Of a stretch of 64,000 nt of DNA, positions 46,086 to 58,039 are shown piece after piece. The translations under genes were made by a program, and so were the position numbers. This stretch comes from Ipomoea triloba. Its lineage: Eukaryota > Streptophyta > Magnoliopsida > Solanales > Convolvulaceae. Under the pieces are notes generated by a model. The model did no database searches and was not told where the DNA came from. It worked only from the letters and a program-made list of their open reading frames with translations. The stretch covers positions 28,845,536 to 28,909,535 of the forward strand of contig NC_044919.1 of the NCBI RefSeq assembly GCF_003576645.1, written 5' to 3'. How positions within the stretch are numbered: position 1 is the stretch's first letter; every line of letters begins with the position of its first letter.

Positions 46086-46489
46086 TTGCTTGTTGGTCGA
46101 TCCGGCTGGCGGCTCCTGCATCTCCTGCGTCTCTATGGGGGCTTTTTTATACGAGTTTGCTGCTAGGAGTCCCTAGAGTCGAATTCATAATTAATAGAAG
46201 TTCCAATAGAACTTTATTGACCTGACTCTTCAATCGACGATCTACTGCTCCCTCTTAATAGCATATGCCCATGCTTTGATTCGAAAGCCCTAACCAATGA
46301 TGAAAACCCCAGGAGGATTCGGGTCTTTTTTTCCTCCTCTCTTCAGTCCAGTTTGAACAATCTCGCCTTTGCATTGTAAGTTTTTTAGTATCGTCTTATA
46401 TGTACCCAACAAATTATTTAGAGTAATTTTCTTTAGTATTCCTCAATTGAAAGAGTTGTTCATTCTAGAAGATAATCCTATTACCGGGA

Positions 46490-47721
46490 AATCTTCATCC
46501 CCCTTTCCCTTCTCTGGAACACCACTTTAAGCCGACAAGGGTAAAATTGTCATTCACATGTGCTTTCGAACCCGGTCGAATGATACACAAACCGCAAACC
46601 GGAACCGAATAGAACGTAACCCGTCCATATATACTCATTGTATTATAGACATCAATACGAAGAAACAAAACTGAAAAAAAAAAAACATTTTTTTTTTTCT
46701 CTCTCTCTCCCTCGCCAAGTCCTCCTGTCAAGAGCTTAGCCTTCGTACTCCATGAAACCTCTTCGCGTATCATCACTCGTCTGAAACTGTTAAAGGTGAA
46801 TTCTTTATATATACCCTTTGTCTCTGACATGTAAACCCATAGCTTTATTTTTGCGTTTTTTTTTTGCAAAAACTTTTATCTTTTCTTTTAATGTTTTCTA
46901 CGGTTGACAAGAAATGTCAATTGATGCACGGATGATGCATAATCATTGAAACTCTACGATAAATCTTTTCATCTTCTCCTCTGCTTCTTTATCAATGTTT
47001 TGTTCAGCTTCGTTGCGTAGTAAACATATATAATAATATATATATATATATATTATAATATAATGTACTCCGGATATGACACACTTGTGTTGTTGTGCAA
47101 GTTTAGAAGTGATTTTGATTGTTTTTATAGGATTGAATGGAGATTTTGATTGCTGGAATTAATGTTAATTGTTGGTTTCTTAGAGTTTTTGTTTTGTTTC
47201 TCTTAATGCCGATGATGATGCGCATAGATTCCTATCATTGTAAGAGTGTGATGTTTGTTTTGAACTGCTGGGAATTCTTGATATATAGGTAAATATTTTG
47301 TTATATAATATGTGGGAGATTTATGAAAAGGTTTTGTTTCGATTAGGAAATGGATTTGGAATTCAGGGTGCAGTTTCTTTCAGTTAAGTTGGCAGTTAAT
47401 CACAAACTATGATCAAAGGGAATATGACAAGTGAATGTGATTGTTAAAGTTGGGATTTTGAACAGTTGAGCTCTAGTTCTTACTGAATTTTTGTCTTCCT
47501 TTGACAGTTGATAAGCTCATAAGGTCTACTATCGTGTTTATTGATCATCATTCTAAATTTCATTGAAAAGTATATGCAACAGCACCACATTTTGCAAGAA
47601 CATGATAAGCACAACTTTGGGACATGCAGAAAAGTTTATAGTTTTGTTTTTGGCTTTTATCGGTTTTGTGTGATTATACAATCATTTCATAGTCCAAATT
47701 TTTAATTTTGATTGTGTGCAG
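46490..47721 (+). promoter_or_regulatory. Promoter, 5' UTR exon and 5' UTR intron of the ELM2-SANT gene
   Basis: A pyrimidine-rich leader (about 46688-46715, CTCTCTCTCTCCCTC) is followed by an exon-like stretch ending AAACTGTTAAAG|GTGAATTC near 46795. The next acceptor is at 47720-47721 (GTGTGCAG). This predicts a 5' UTR intron of about 0.9 kb. Borders are inferred. Confidence 0.55.
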
Positions 47722-47747
47722 ATAAGTTTACTAGGTTTTACAGCTGT

Positions 47748-50727
47748 ATGGAGGGCCTCGCCAATAAATCTTCAAAACGCTTCCCTTCCAAGAAATCTTC
47801 TGGCACAGATTCTGTTTGTGGGGATCATAAAGTATTTCCTCGAGTTGGAGCTGAATACCAGGCAGAAATCCCTCTGATATTGGAATGTGATCGCAGGAAA
47901 CTTAAAAAAACATCATTTAATGGAGGCATTGAAGTGGATACTTCAGATCATGTGGTTGAAAGTAACCAGGATGACACTATAGACAATGGTAAAACAGCAG
48001 GATTGCTAAATCTTCCATCTAGGCTTAGAGGCAAAAGCGTTGATATTGACTCTGGTTCACTTCAAGAAAGGAAAGCACATTTGAGTAATTGTGATGGCTT
48101 CCATCTTGTTCCAGGCTTACCTAATAAGGGTTGGAAGCAAATTGAACATTCGAGCTTTCTCCTTGGCTTATACATCTTTGGGAAAAATCTTGCTATTATT
48201 AAAAGGTTTGTAGGGAGCAAAGATATGGGAGACATATTATCCTACTATTACGGCAAGTTTTACAAGTCTAAAGACTACCAAAGGTGGTCAGACAGTCGCA
48301 AGCTAAGAGGCAGGCGGTGCATTTCTTGCCAAAGGCTTTTCATGGGCGGGAGGCAACATGAGCTCTTGTCACGTTTATCTTCCCGTGTCTCTGAGGAATG
48401 CCTTCGAATGTTGATTAAGGTAAATGTGGATTGTCTTTTAACACCAGTAACTTCAAATTGCCCAACCTAGTTTATTACATGTGCATCATTTTTTGGGACG
48501 TGCTAATTCATACCTTTTCATGTCTATGCTTCAGTAACTAACTTAATTGCAATACAAAAACGTCTGTTTTGAACGCCCTCTAAGCTAGGTATCACTCATC
48601 ACTACCCGACTTTATTCTCTTGATGCATCGGTTCATGCTTGCATGTATTGTAAGTATCTAGTTACTTATAGGTATTTCAGTAACACGGGCCTTTGAGTAA
48701 GCATGGTAGCCTATTACTCCTGCTGTAGGAACCGCAAAGGCAGGATTTTTATGAAGCAAGTGTTGGTGGTTGCTTATCGTTCTTAAAATTTAGCGTGCAA
48801 TGATTCTTGCTATCTGAAAAACAAGAGTGAAAGTTGAGACTACCTTGAAATGACATGTTATGTTTTGTATCATGTTTTACCTCAGTATAATTGTTGGGAA
48901 AAGGTTCTTCTAATGCCACAGATGGAACCAATTTGTATCGTTTCTTAAACCCCTCTTGTAGATTGAGAAAGTAGTTATGAACAGATACTGCATTGTAACA
49001 GAGTCGGTAGTACTAAAAATAAAATATATACTTTAAGCACATCATACCATAATCTTTCAAGAGTGTCTCCATCCACTAAACTGCACATTTTCAGCTTATT
49101 ATGTTTACTGCATCAGATTTGCATCTTATATTCTGATTACTGAGAGTTTTTGAATATTGCCTAGGCTTCGAAATTGTTGGGAGATGGAAACATTACACTG
49201 GAAGAGTATGTGTTTTCGTTAAGAGACAAGGTTGGCATCGAGAATCTAGTTGAGGCTGTAGCCATTGGCAAAGGGAAGCGGGATCTTACTGGAACTTCCA
49301 TGGATTATACAAAAGCCATTCAGTCGCTCCCTGTTCGTCCTAGACTACTGAGCACCAAACCATGCTCCTCTCTCACAGCAACCGAAATTCTAAAGTTTCT
49401 GACAGGTAATTTTCGACTAAGAAAAGCCGAGTTGAATGAACTTTTTTGGGATGCTGTTTGGCCCCTTCTTTTAGCTAGGGGATGGCACTCAGAGCAGCCT
49501 AGTGATCTATCGTCTGCTGGTACCGGGCAGTCATTAGTGTTTCTCGTGCTAGATGTTAGCAAGTTCTCGAGGAGTTTAGCGAAGGGAACTCACTTTTTCA
49601 ACTCCATTTCTGATGTTCTCAAAAAGGTTGCATCAGAGCCCAGCCTTCTTGAACAAGAAGTCAATGCATATAACGACGAGGAACAGGAGGAGAAACGCGT
49701 GATAAATCCCGAGGTTTCACAGGAGCAAAACAATTCTGCAAGCAGTCAACATTCAATGGAATTTACAGTAGTGGATACCATCCTGTTTACTGGAGTAGGG
49801 AGTGGTAAAGTATGGGAAATGAGAAGTTTGCCTCTCGATCGTTTGAGTTCTGCTTCAAGTGGTCATCTAAGCGAAGAAAATCATGGTTCAGATCCCATGG
49901 ATGTTGGTAACGTCGAAGCAGCATATGGTGATGCAGATAACGATATAACTAGCATTTCAAACGATGAAATCCCTAATGGTCCAGTTTCATTGATTACAGA
50001 AGAAAAAACCACTCAATCTATCACAGAACTAAAACCTCGATTCTCGACTCAAATTGTATCCATCTCTGATCACACAAACTTAGCTGTTTGCAGCAATAGA
50101 GGATTGAGCCATAAAACTGAGAACAGGTACATAAAGGATGAGTGGTTGAAGGAAGGCAAACTCGACTCTCAATCGAGCCTCCCAGATGCTCCACCATCTC
50201 AAAACTTTTCATCAGACACTTGTTTCTCAAGCAGCCAAAGAGAAATACATGTAAGAAATCTTCTCGAAAACAGTCTAGCCTTTGAACAATCACATAAAAA
50301 CTCTATATTGGATAATCCAGAAGACGATCCAGGGAATAATCCTGATTCTGTGTCAGCTGCCAATAAGTCTTCTAGTCCATGTGAAACCGAGCAGCATTCT
50401 GAGATGCTAGAATCCATTAACACGGGAGCCAAGCTGTCTTCTAGTCCATGTGAAACCGAGCAGCATTCTGAATCCAATAATGCTCCCGTCATAAGTTGCC
50501 AGAGGCGAAGTAGTAGATACAAACCAAGTGCACGAGCACTGGAAGCGATTGCATATGGTTTCATGGAAGCAAAAACGAAAAGAAAACGCACAAACAGTTC
50601 AACCTCAACGAGCTCTTCTCAACGTGTGCGTAAGAGTAAACATTTGGTGGATGAGAATGTTACTGGAGATCCATGTAAGAAGGAAGCAAATGACAACAAT
50701 GATGGTAAGCAATTAAAGAAAACTTGA
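47748..50727 (+). CDS. ELM2-SANT domain nuclear protein
   Basis: Probable chromatin regulator. ELM2 and SANT domains usually recruit histone deacetylases. Two exons (47748-48419, 49165-50727) give 744 residues. The ELM2-like motif VFPRVGAEYQAEIPLI is at about 29-44. A SANT/Myb-like domain is at about 128-185 (GWKQIEHSSFLLGLYIFGKNL...YYYGKFYKSKDYQRWSD). A conserved region follows through about residue 370 (KASKLLGDGNITLEEYVFSL; TEILKFLTGNFRLRKAELNELFW; ARGWHSEQP). The C-terminal half is low-complexity and acidic, ending in a basic nuclear signal (KTKRKRTNSS). A segment containing SSSPCETEQHSE occurs twice near the end. The frame is open upstream, but MEGLANKSSK at 47748 is the first ATG. It resembles Arabidopsis At2g47820, which also neighbours MTPC1. 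Confidence 0.9.
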
Positions 50728-51406
50728 AGATGAATGGCAAGCTAAGGCATTGGAATTGTTGTGTACTACCGTGATAGAAAGATGTATAATCTTTAATTTT
50801 TGAATTAGTGCCATCTTTGAAGCTGTTGAGATACAACCTTAGTTTAGTTATTTGGTCTTCATAACATCCAAACTAGTAAAACATTGTAACAACTAATATT
50901 TTTATTCAATATTTATAGACTAAATTGTACATTTTACAAAGATACATAAGTTTTTTTTTAAAATTTTTTTTAAGAGGAACATGGCTGGTGTGCCCACCTG
51001 CCGTGCGCAATGTGCTCGTGGTGTTGGATTTTTTTTTTTAAATACATTTATGCTTTTAGCCTAAGAGTATTGCCAATAATAGATCTATTTTTTTTTTAAT
51101 AATTTTGAATGGGTTGGAAGTGAGAGAGGAGAGGAAAGAGAAGAAAAAGTTGTCGAACCCACTAGATACACACAACGTGCACGTGGGGTTAGATTTTTTT
51201 TTCTCTCTTTTTTGTTCTCTCTTTTTCACTTGGCACAAAAAATTCTGATATAAAAACCTTATTGTTGAGATTGTTCTATGAGTTTTGAGTAAGGAGTTGA
51301 TCGACTTGAGATGATTGGTATACTACACCACATTAAAGTGTTTTGAGTTAAACACTTCTCATAAAAACCAAACTACGTGAGTGCAACTCATGCCTAATCT
51401 GATTAA
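50728..51406. other. Downstream region of the ELM2-SANT gene
   Basis: 3' UTR, then AT-rich spacer with poly(T) tracts. No gene seen. Confidence 0.5.
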
Positions 51407-52178
51407 CGGGGGTGTATTCAATCATGATTTTCATAGAATTTTAAAGACTTTTATGAACTTTAAAAGTTTGGAGGTATTCAATTCAAACTTTTAGAGAGTA
51501 TTTAAAAGTCATGCGGTATTCGATCAAAATTTTTAAAGAGTTTTTAAAAGTCATGTGGTATTCAAAAAGTTATGAATTTGTAAGGACTTTTAAATTTTAG
51601 AACTTCTGTAGACTTTTATATACTTTTCATTCTCAAATATAAATAGTTGAAATCCAACCCACAATCCCAATATTTCAAAATTTTCTTTCTATCAACTCTA
51701 AAGGTTTTTTTTTCTCTCTATTTAAACTCTATTTTTTTCTCCTTATTTAAAATTTTAAACTTTATAAACCTTATACCTAAATTCAATAAATTATTTTTTC
51801 TTCATTATCCTATATTTTCTTCATACATAAACTCTACTAATTTTTTTTCTCTCTCCTAAACTTTACAATCTTCCTCTAAAAATTCAAAATAATATTATTT
51901 TTATTTCATTGTTGCTTGTATATTTTGATTTTTTTTTTCTATGAACTTTTTATCCCTAACTTCTAAACTTTTTCTCCTAAATACATGACTTTTGTAAACT
52001 TTTTAAATTAAAAAAGTTGATAAAAGTTTATGCAAGTTTTTTATACAAACTTTTATAGAGTCTTACAAAGTTTTAAAAAATTTTGAACGATTCTATGAAA
52101 GTCAATAAAAGTTTATTAAAATCTATCATTTTAAAAGTTTTTAAAAGTCTACAAAAGTCATGATTTAATACACACCTC
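51407..52178. mobile_element. PIF/Harbinger-type MITE with TAA target duplication
   Basis: The left end CGGGGGTGTATTCAATCATG and the right end (inward) GAGGTGTGTATTAAATCATG are inverted repeats that continue into similar subterminal ACTTTTAAA motifs. TAA flanks both sides (51404-51406, 52179-52181), the target preferred by PIF/Harbinger elements. About 770 bases, non-coding. A related, interrupted copy is at 43094-43962. Confidence 0.75.
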
Positions 52179-52254
52179 TAAGTCTTATAGTGGGGGGCCG
52201 AATTTGGATTAATAAAAAAAAAAGGCCCAAATAAAAACAACAGGTAAATTTTTA

Positions 52255-52515
52255 TGTGAATCATGGTTCACGTAATGATATGTGGACCATAAAAAAATAT
52301 ATTTTAATATACTAAAAGTATATTGCTTATGTATTGAATGTATATTATACAATATAATATACATTTAATACACAAATAATATAATTTTTGAATACAAAGT
52401 ACATTTTTAATATATCAAAAGTATATTATTTAATAATATTTTTAATACTAAAATAATATACTTTCTGTATAAAAATAATATATATATTTATTTATGATTC
52501 ACAGTCACACAGCTG
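52255..52515. repeat. AT-rich MITE-like repeat
   Basis: Begins GAATCATGGTTCACGTAATG and ends near GATTCACAGTC, with inner TATATTATACAATATAATATACATT motifs. Same style as 39449-39690 and 44812-45030. It lies just upstream of the snoRNA promoter. Confidence 0.5.
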
Positions 52516-52577
52516 TGCGAATGAAAAATGATTGAAGACAGTGGCTCCAGGCTTAATGAAAGATTGAAAGTTAAGTC

Positions 52578-52672
52578 GGCCCAGTCAGTCTCCATATGAG
52601 GCCCAGTAATCCTAACCCTAAATCTCGTTACGGACGGTGTGGCCTCTGAAGTCTGAACTGCACCTATATATA
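52578..52672 (+). promoter_or_regulatory. snoRNA cluster promoter: two site II motifs, telo-box, TATA
   Basis: GGCCCA at 52578-52583 and 52600-52605, telo-box AACCCTAAA at 52614-52622, and TATATATA at 52665-52672, in that order within 95 bases. Site II (TGGGCC/T, here inverted) with a telo-box is typical of plant genes for ribosome biogenesis, ribosomal proteins and snoRNAs. Transcription should start near 52,697-52,705, about 110 bases before the first snoRNA. Confidence 0.75.
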
Positions 52673-52804
52673 GAGCTCACGCACATCTTCTCTCAATAGT
52701 CCCTGTGCTAGGGTTTCTCAGTATCTCCTATCTTAATCCAGTGTTTCATCTCTCTTAGGCTACTACTTTATTCTTAGGTTAGATGTTGTTGAATTCAGCG
52801 TTTG

Positions 52805-52895
52805 AGTACTGGCTGTGATGTTCAAATCTACCTATTTTATGAGAGAATTCACTTCTCTTGTGATTAAAAAACCAATGGATCCTTCTGAGCCTACT
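52805..52895 (+). ncRNA. C/D-box snoRNA guiding 18S rRNA 2'-O-methylation (snR41/U62-like)
   Basis: GTGATGT at 52815-52821 is a C box with one mismatch to RTGATGA, and the D box CTGA is at 52885-52888. The ends pair (GGC 52811-52813 with GCC 52889-52891, extended by AGTA with TACT). The guide CCAATGGATCC just before the D box is perfectly complementary to the conserved 18S rRNA sequence GGATCCATTGG. The fifth base before the D box points to the A of GG-A-UCC. That is the site methylated under human U62 (A590) and yeast snR41 (Am541), so this looks like the plant homologue. Box and guide assignment is from sequence; expression is inferred from the upstream promoter. Confidence 0.85.
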
Positions 52896-52929
52896 CTGCA
52901 TTTCAATTTTTTTACTTGTATGTTTACAT

Positions 52930-53012
52930 GCCATCGAGGTGAGGATAATCGATTCGGAAAGGATATATGTCGATCGGAAATACTTCCAGACTACAATTAT
53001 CTGATCGATGGC
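52930..53012 (+). ncRNA. C/D-box snoRNA guiding 25S rRNA 2'-O-methylation
   Basis: A perfect 8-base terminal stem (GCCATCGA 52930-52937 with TCGATGGC 53005-53012) brackets a C-box-like GTGAGGA (52939-52945, one mismatch) and a D box CTGA at 53001-53004. The guide CCAGACTACAATT before the D box is complementary to the 5' region of 25S rRNA, AATTGTAGTCTGG. The rule of five points to the first U of AAUUGU. It follows the 18S-guiding snoRNA by about 35 bases, so both are probably processed from one transcript. The snoRNA name is not assigned. Confidence 0.85.
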
Positions 53013-54190
53013 TATTTCCGCTCTTGATCTCAATTCATCTTTATCTTTTAAATCTTATATGTTGATTTGAGAAAGAATTTGTATAATTTTATAGGATGGT
53101 TTCGGAGTTGTTCGATACTTTGTACTCCTTTTCAGTTTTTGTAAAGCTTTTTTTCTGCCGTTCCGTTGAGTGTACCGCCGCCTCCTTGCGATGCAGTTTG
53201 GTGTGCTCGACGGATACTGAAATTTTAGCGATGTGCTTAGGTGAGCTTGCCGACAGTTAGCTTACTTAAGTGTTTAACGCCGGTGTTCCTCGTTCCAAAT
53301 TTTTGGATGAGTTCATAAATTTTATTGCCGTTTTAGACTTGTATTTTAAAAGAAGTATATTTTTCGTACTAAAATTTTTATCAATTTGATATGCACTTTG
53401 TATTTCGGTATCAAAATAGCATTTTGGAAATAAAGATGGTGAGGGTTTGTTGGCGTCGCTGTATGTCTGCATTAGTTGGGGTTGAAAAATGTTGTTTAAT
53501 ATAGAGTCAAGAGCTTTATATGCCCTAAACTATGCTCTTTATTCGCCTCGGTTTATGAGAGTTTGCCCAATATTGACTCTAGTATTCGATTTGTCAAGAG
53601 AAGAAGTTCGAACGAACTACTAACTAGAAGAACCGAAAGACATAAAATTCACATTAGAGCGAAGTTCGTTGTCATCAACTAGTCCGGTGTATAGATAGTT
53701 ACACACATTGTACTCTACTTGATGCAGGAATAGAAAGTACCATTTCTGCTGCATCCTTTGTTCATTATTCATTTATGTACAGTTAAGTGTAAACATGTTA
53801 ATTTGAATTTTTAATTTTAATAAGTTCTGTTATTTGAATCGGACACAAAAAGGTAACTCAGAGAGTATTATAAATGAAGGAGTTGGTTTTAAAGAATATC
53901 ACATTGATAATATGTCTATACCCTCCTTTATTAAGCAACAACAAGAAAAGTGGAAATGTTAAAATTATCCTTACAATTGTAATTCACAAAAAAACGTTTT
54001 CAGTGAATTGTGATATCATATTGTTCGCTCGACGACTTCAATGTGGTGTTTCGTTTGAGTTAATGTCTGTAGCAAAAACTATGGAGTATATTTTTTTAAT
54101 CATCCTTCTCCTATGCCTCCTCCACGAGACAGTCCAAAGGTAAAATTGTAGGTTAGTTTCCAAAAAACAAGCATACTAATCCTGTGGCTC
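53013..54190. other. Downstream of the snoRNA cluster
   Basis: Possible 3' part of the polycistronic transcript, then AT-rich spacer and the MTPC1 3' UTR. I looked for further C/D box pairs here and found none I could support. Confidence 0.5.
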
Positions 54191-57100
54191 TTAACTCCAT
54201 GTAGATGGTGGCATTGGGCGCCCTAATCGGAGCTGGAAGCGCACTCGTACATTATGTATTGTCTCAGTAATCAGTTCCTCTGCCTCACTGGCAAGTTTTT
54301 CAGCATCTCTGGACGAAGCATATATACAGAAAACATTAGCCACTAGTGGTGAAAAAGTTGGTATAACAAAGATAACACTCTGTATCTGTACCTAATTAGA
54401 AGTTCCTGTGGCATGGAGACTTCGACTTGAAGAAATATCTCCCCTTGCAACAGGTGGGGTGTGATTCGCTCCACAACAATTTTCTGAAATCCATACAAAG
54501 ATGTTATGGATTCTAGGAATTAATGAGGAAGAGGGCCTATGTTGTAAGATTGAAATAGGTGGTCTAGTCTAAAACTTGCATTGAACTGTAGAGTAAAGAA
54601 AAATAATTTCTTTCAGGTTAAATTTCATTTTTTGGCTTAGATTTATAGTGTGAGCCCACTTTTATTCTTTTTTTCAAAACATCCCCTTTTGGTCTAGTAT
54701 TATTGTGTGATGGTCTTCCATCAACAAAATTGTTGAAATGTCCTAAAATATAAGGACATTTTGATTTTTTATTTTTATACAAAATGGGCTGACTAATATA
54801 TTTTTTTTGTTGCCACAATAATAGTAGGACGAAAGGAGGTTATTTTGAAAAAAAAAAAAAAGAAAGAAAAAAACTAAAAGTGGATTACCAATCTATAACA
54901 AAAAATGGAATTAACTCATTTCTTTTTAAGGAGAAAATGTATGTACCACCTCAGAAAATTTTGACGACAAGATATTGGAAACATTGTTAGCAAGCTCTAT
55001 ATGCTCGAAACAATTTCCATTCTTGCACCCCATCTGTTTGTTGTTTTGCTGATGAAGATGTAAGGTTAAAGGATCTGCCAAGGAAAAATGATAGTAACAA
55101 AAAGAGCAGATAAGTGGTCTTGTGCAAGTCTAGACACCAAGTGAAGAAAGAGAGACATTTATCAAGAACAGCTCTATGATAAAGTAAAATTTACCAATGT
55201 GTACAAAGACTTCGACTACTTCAGGATGTGACCCCTGAAGTTCATGTCGAACAAATTCCCCAACTTCATGTGCAGCACTAACACTAGAAAAGGGATCTAC
55301 CTGCATAAAAGAATGGAAAATTAGATCATTTTAATTGTAATAGCTGTTGAGAGTTGAGACAAAGTAGAACACCGTAATTGCAGTATAAATAGTAGTTGGT
55401 AAATAATCAGTGAAGTTCACCAACCTCAATATTAACATCAAGATACAAAAATGAACCCGCTCTCCTTCCTCTAAGGTGATTGCATCCCTACAAATGCCAA
55501 ACAGGAAAAATTAAAAACTCATTTAGGAAAGGCATTGCTTACATGATCATCTGCTTTTAACAAGATGCTCATTAGTGATATCATACATGTTCCTAACAGC
55601 AAAATAAACATTCACCCATGCCTTGAGTTTAAGAACAAGTGGCCTACACCCAACCCCAAGGGATGGAGCATGTAAGATGAGAGTGAAAATTCCTTAAGCC
55701 CATGAAGGGTTGATGCAAGGAGGAAATGTATACTATGAAGTAAAAAAACAGCTTCTATGTTTTGGGAGAGGGACAACTTGCCTTAACCCCTTCAACTTGT
55801 AGTATTGTGCTTCTAAAGGGCTCCAAAATATGTGAGGGGATAGCAGCATCAACCAATTCCAAGACGCTAAAAATTAAGATAACAATTAGATATTTAAATT
55901 TGTGTTTTGCCCAGCACCACACACCAAACACTTCCAAGATGGAGATGCATTCAACCATAAAGACTTCATCCAACACTGGTCACCCAAGCTAGCAAGAAAG
56001 AAACAATACTTCCACAGCTCTTAGAAAGAAGAAGAGAGCAAGGAGTAACACATACCTTTGGTAACCAGTTTCTAGACCAGCTCTTAGGATCATACCAGCA
56101 ACAACGAGTCCAGCAAGAGGATCGAAGAACTTAACGCCCAGAAAAGATCCACCTGATCTCAGGAAGAATAGTTCAATATGCGTTTGTTAAATCAATTATG
56201 ATAATATCATGAGGTTTAAAAGAGCAGTGGTAATTGGTAAAAAACACAAATAAACCTCCAGGACTAAAAACACAATAAGAGCAATTAACATATACATAGT
56301 AGTATTTCGCAAACTTGAAAACATAGTAGCACAAAGTGAGACTTTATATGAATTATGAAGATTAAGGTTATTACCAACCCCTATAAGAGCAACTAGTGAA
56401 GAAACAGCATCAGCTCGATGATGCCAAGCATTAGCTTTCATTAGCCCACTCCCTGTCCTCTCCCCAGCTCTCTTTGTTATCCAATACAATCTATAAGAGA
56501 GAAAAACATCAAAATAGCATATAGAAGCAAAAATAAAATACAGAGTAAAATAAAGAAAAGAACAGTTTCTATTCAATGACAGTACAAAAATATTACTCAT
56601 GCATTGAATACTTTGTTACAAGCTTTAAGCATGAAACACATTCATACTACTCTTAACATAAAATGCATCATGTTCAGAATCTTTATATTCACTAGTTCTG
56701 AGGATATAATAAAAGTACCCTAACACAAGAAGACTGACCAGTTACAATACTAATTCAAGCCATAGGAAGTCCTAATACTAATTCCATCATGTTAATGATT
56801 GAAATAAATCATACCCTTCCTTAACAGCTATAGACAGTATAGTCATATTCAACGCAAGAACAGGGTGATCCATATCAATTCCATGATGATGTCCACCTGC
56901 ACCATGATGGTGTCCATGGATGTGTTGATGAGCTAGTGACTGGTTAACCCCTTCAGGCACTGCTGTCCACACTCCCTACCAGCAGAATATGCAAAGTTTC
57001 AACCAAAAGCCCAAAAACCATATTATATGTAGAAAATATACCAATAAAAAAGGTATCAGTTAATGGATTCAGTTTCAGGCATAGCCAGAGTTCTTAATTA

Positions 57101-58039
57101 ACTGGTTTTAATAACTCAAACACTAAAGCAACTTAATAAGACACATACCATCAACACGTCTAAAGCATGCCATGCAATGCCTCCCCCAGTTGCCAATAGC
57201 ATAGCTGAAATTCCAAGGGCACCTAGACTCTCAAATTTACCATGCCCTGAAACATGAAGAAAACCAATTATGGAACAGAGACTAATGATCCTGAAAATGA
57301 CACTACAAATCTAATCTAAAACCCATAGAGTCTTAAGTATCACCAACAATTTCATATGACACCATCCAATAGCTAGAAATCTCCAGCAGAAGGAAACAAA
57401 ACAATGAAATTGGAGGCTAGCAAGCCAATGCAAGAAGATACGAATGCAAAGCTGTTAAGCTGATAACACAGGTTTCAAAATATCATAAACAATGTAATAT
57501 CAATCGAGTAAGGCGTAGATACAGATCAAAAGCGACCATATGGATGCTCCTTGTCCTTTGGAGCCTTCGCAGCTTTATACGACAGCAATGCCACCCCACT
57601 CAGAACCTAACACACAACACCAAAGAACATAAAATTAAAACACAGCATGATCGTCATGTTAGCTGCACATCATTCAATCAAAGATACGCGTACTCACAAC
57701 ATCGGAGATGGAATGAGCAGCATCGGCAATAATGGCGGTGCTTCCACAGACGTAACCGGTGAAAGCTTTGGCAGTTGCCAAACCAACGTCGGCGGCTAGG
57801 CCGAGTCGGAAAATCTTCTCGCCTTCCTCTCCCTGATGATCGTGATGCGAATGAGAGTGACCGTGGCCGATATGCCATCTCCTCTGGATCAAAAAGCTAG
57901 GGGTTTCGCCGTACTTGATCGACGGATCACCAAGCTGAGGACTCACAACTTGAATCGCTGGATTCAAGTAGCTATAGCTTTTCGCGTAGGTGTTACGAAT
58001 ACGATTTAGGTTAGCTGAAATCAATCTAGCCGTCCCCAT
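54191..58039 (-). CDS. MTPC1: Cation diffusion facilitator, metal tolerance protein C1
   Basis: Divalent-metal/proton antiporter of the CDF family. Twelve exons, 57698-58039, 57537-57606, 57149-57246, 56815-56975, 56375-56490, 56056-56152, 55782-55866, 55425-55487, 55195-55300, 54950-55074, 54392-54483 and 54191-54308, join in frame to 490 residues. Metal-site HxxxD motifs occur in transmembrane helices 2 (H109-D113) and 5 (H247-D251). Histidine-rich stretches lie at 56-68 and about 187-207. The N terminus (MGTARLISANLNRIRNTYAK, basic, no acids) looks like an organelle-targeting peptide. The cytosolic C-domain ends RDAEKLASEAEELI...RPMPPSTWS. Intron 7 has the classic GC donor AAG|GCAAGT at 55782/55781. 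It is convergent with the ELM2-SANT gene, with the snoRNA cluster between them. Arabidopsis has the same pair (At2g47820/At2g47830, from memory). Confidence 0.94.

Noticed and set aside
46495..46869. 124-codon frame on the minus strand
   Set aside because: Overlaps the promoter and leader of the ELM2-SANT gene in antisense; no homology seen.
52815..53027. 70-codon frame over the snoRNA cluster
   Set aside because: It spans both snoRNAs, whose stems, boxes and rRNA-complementary guides explain the sequence better.
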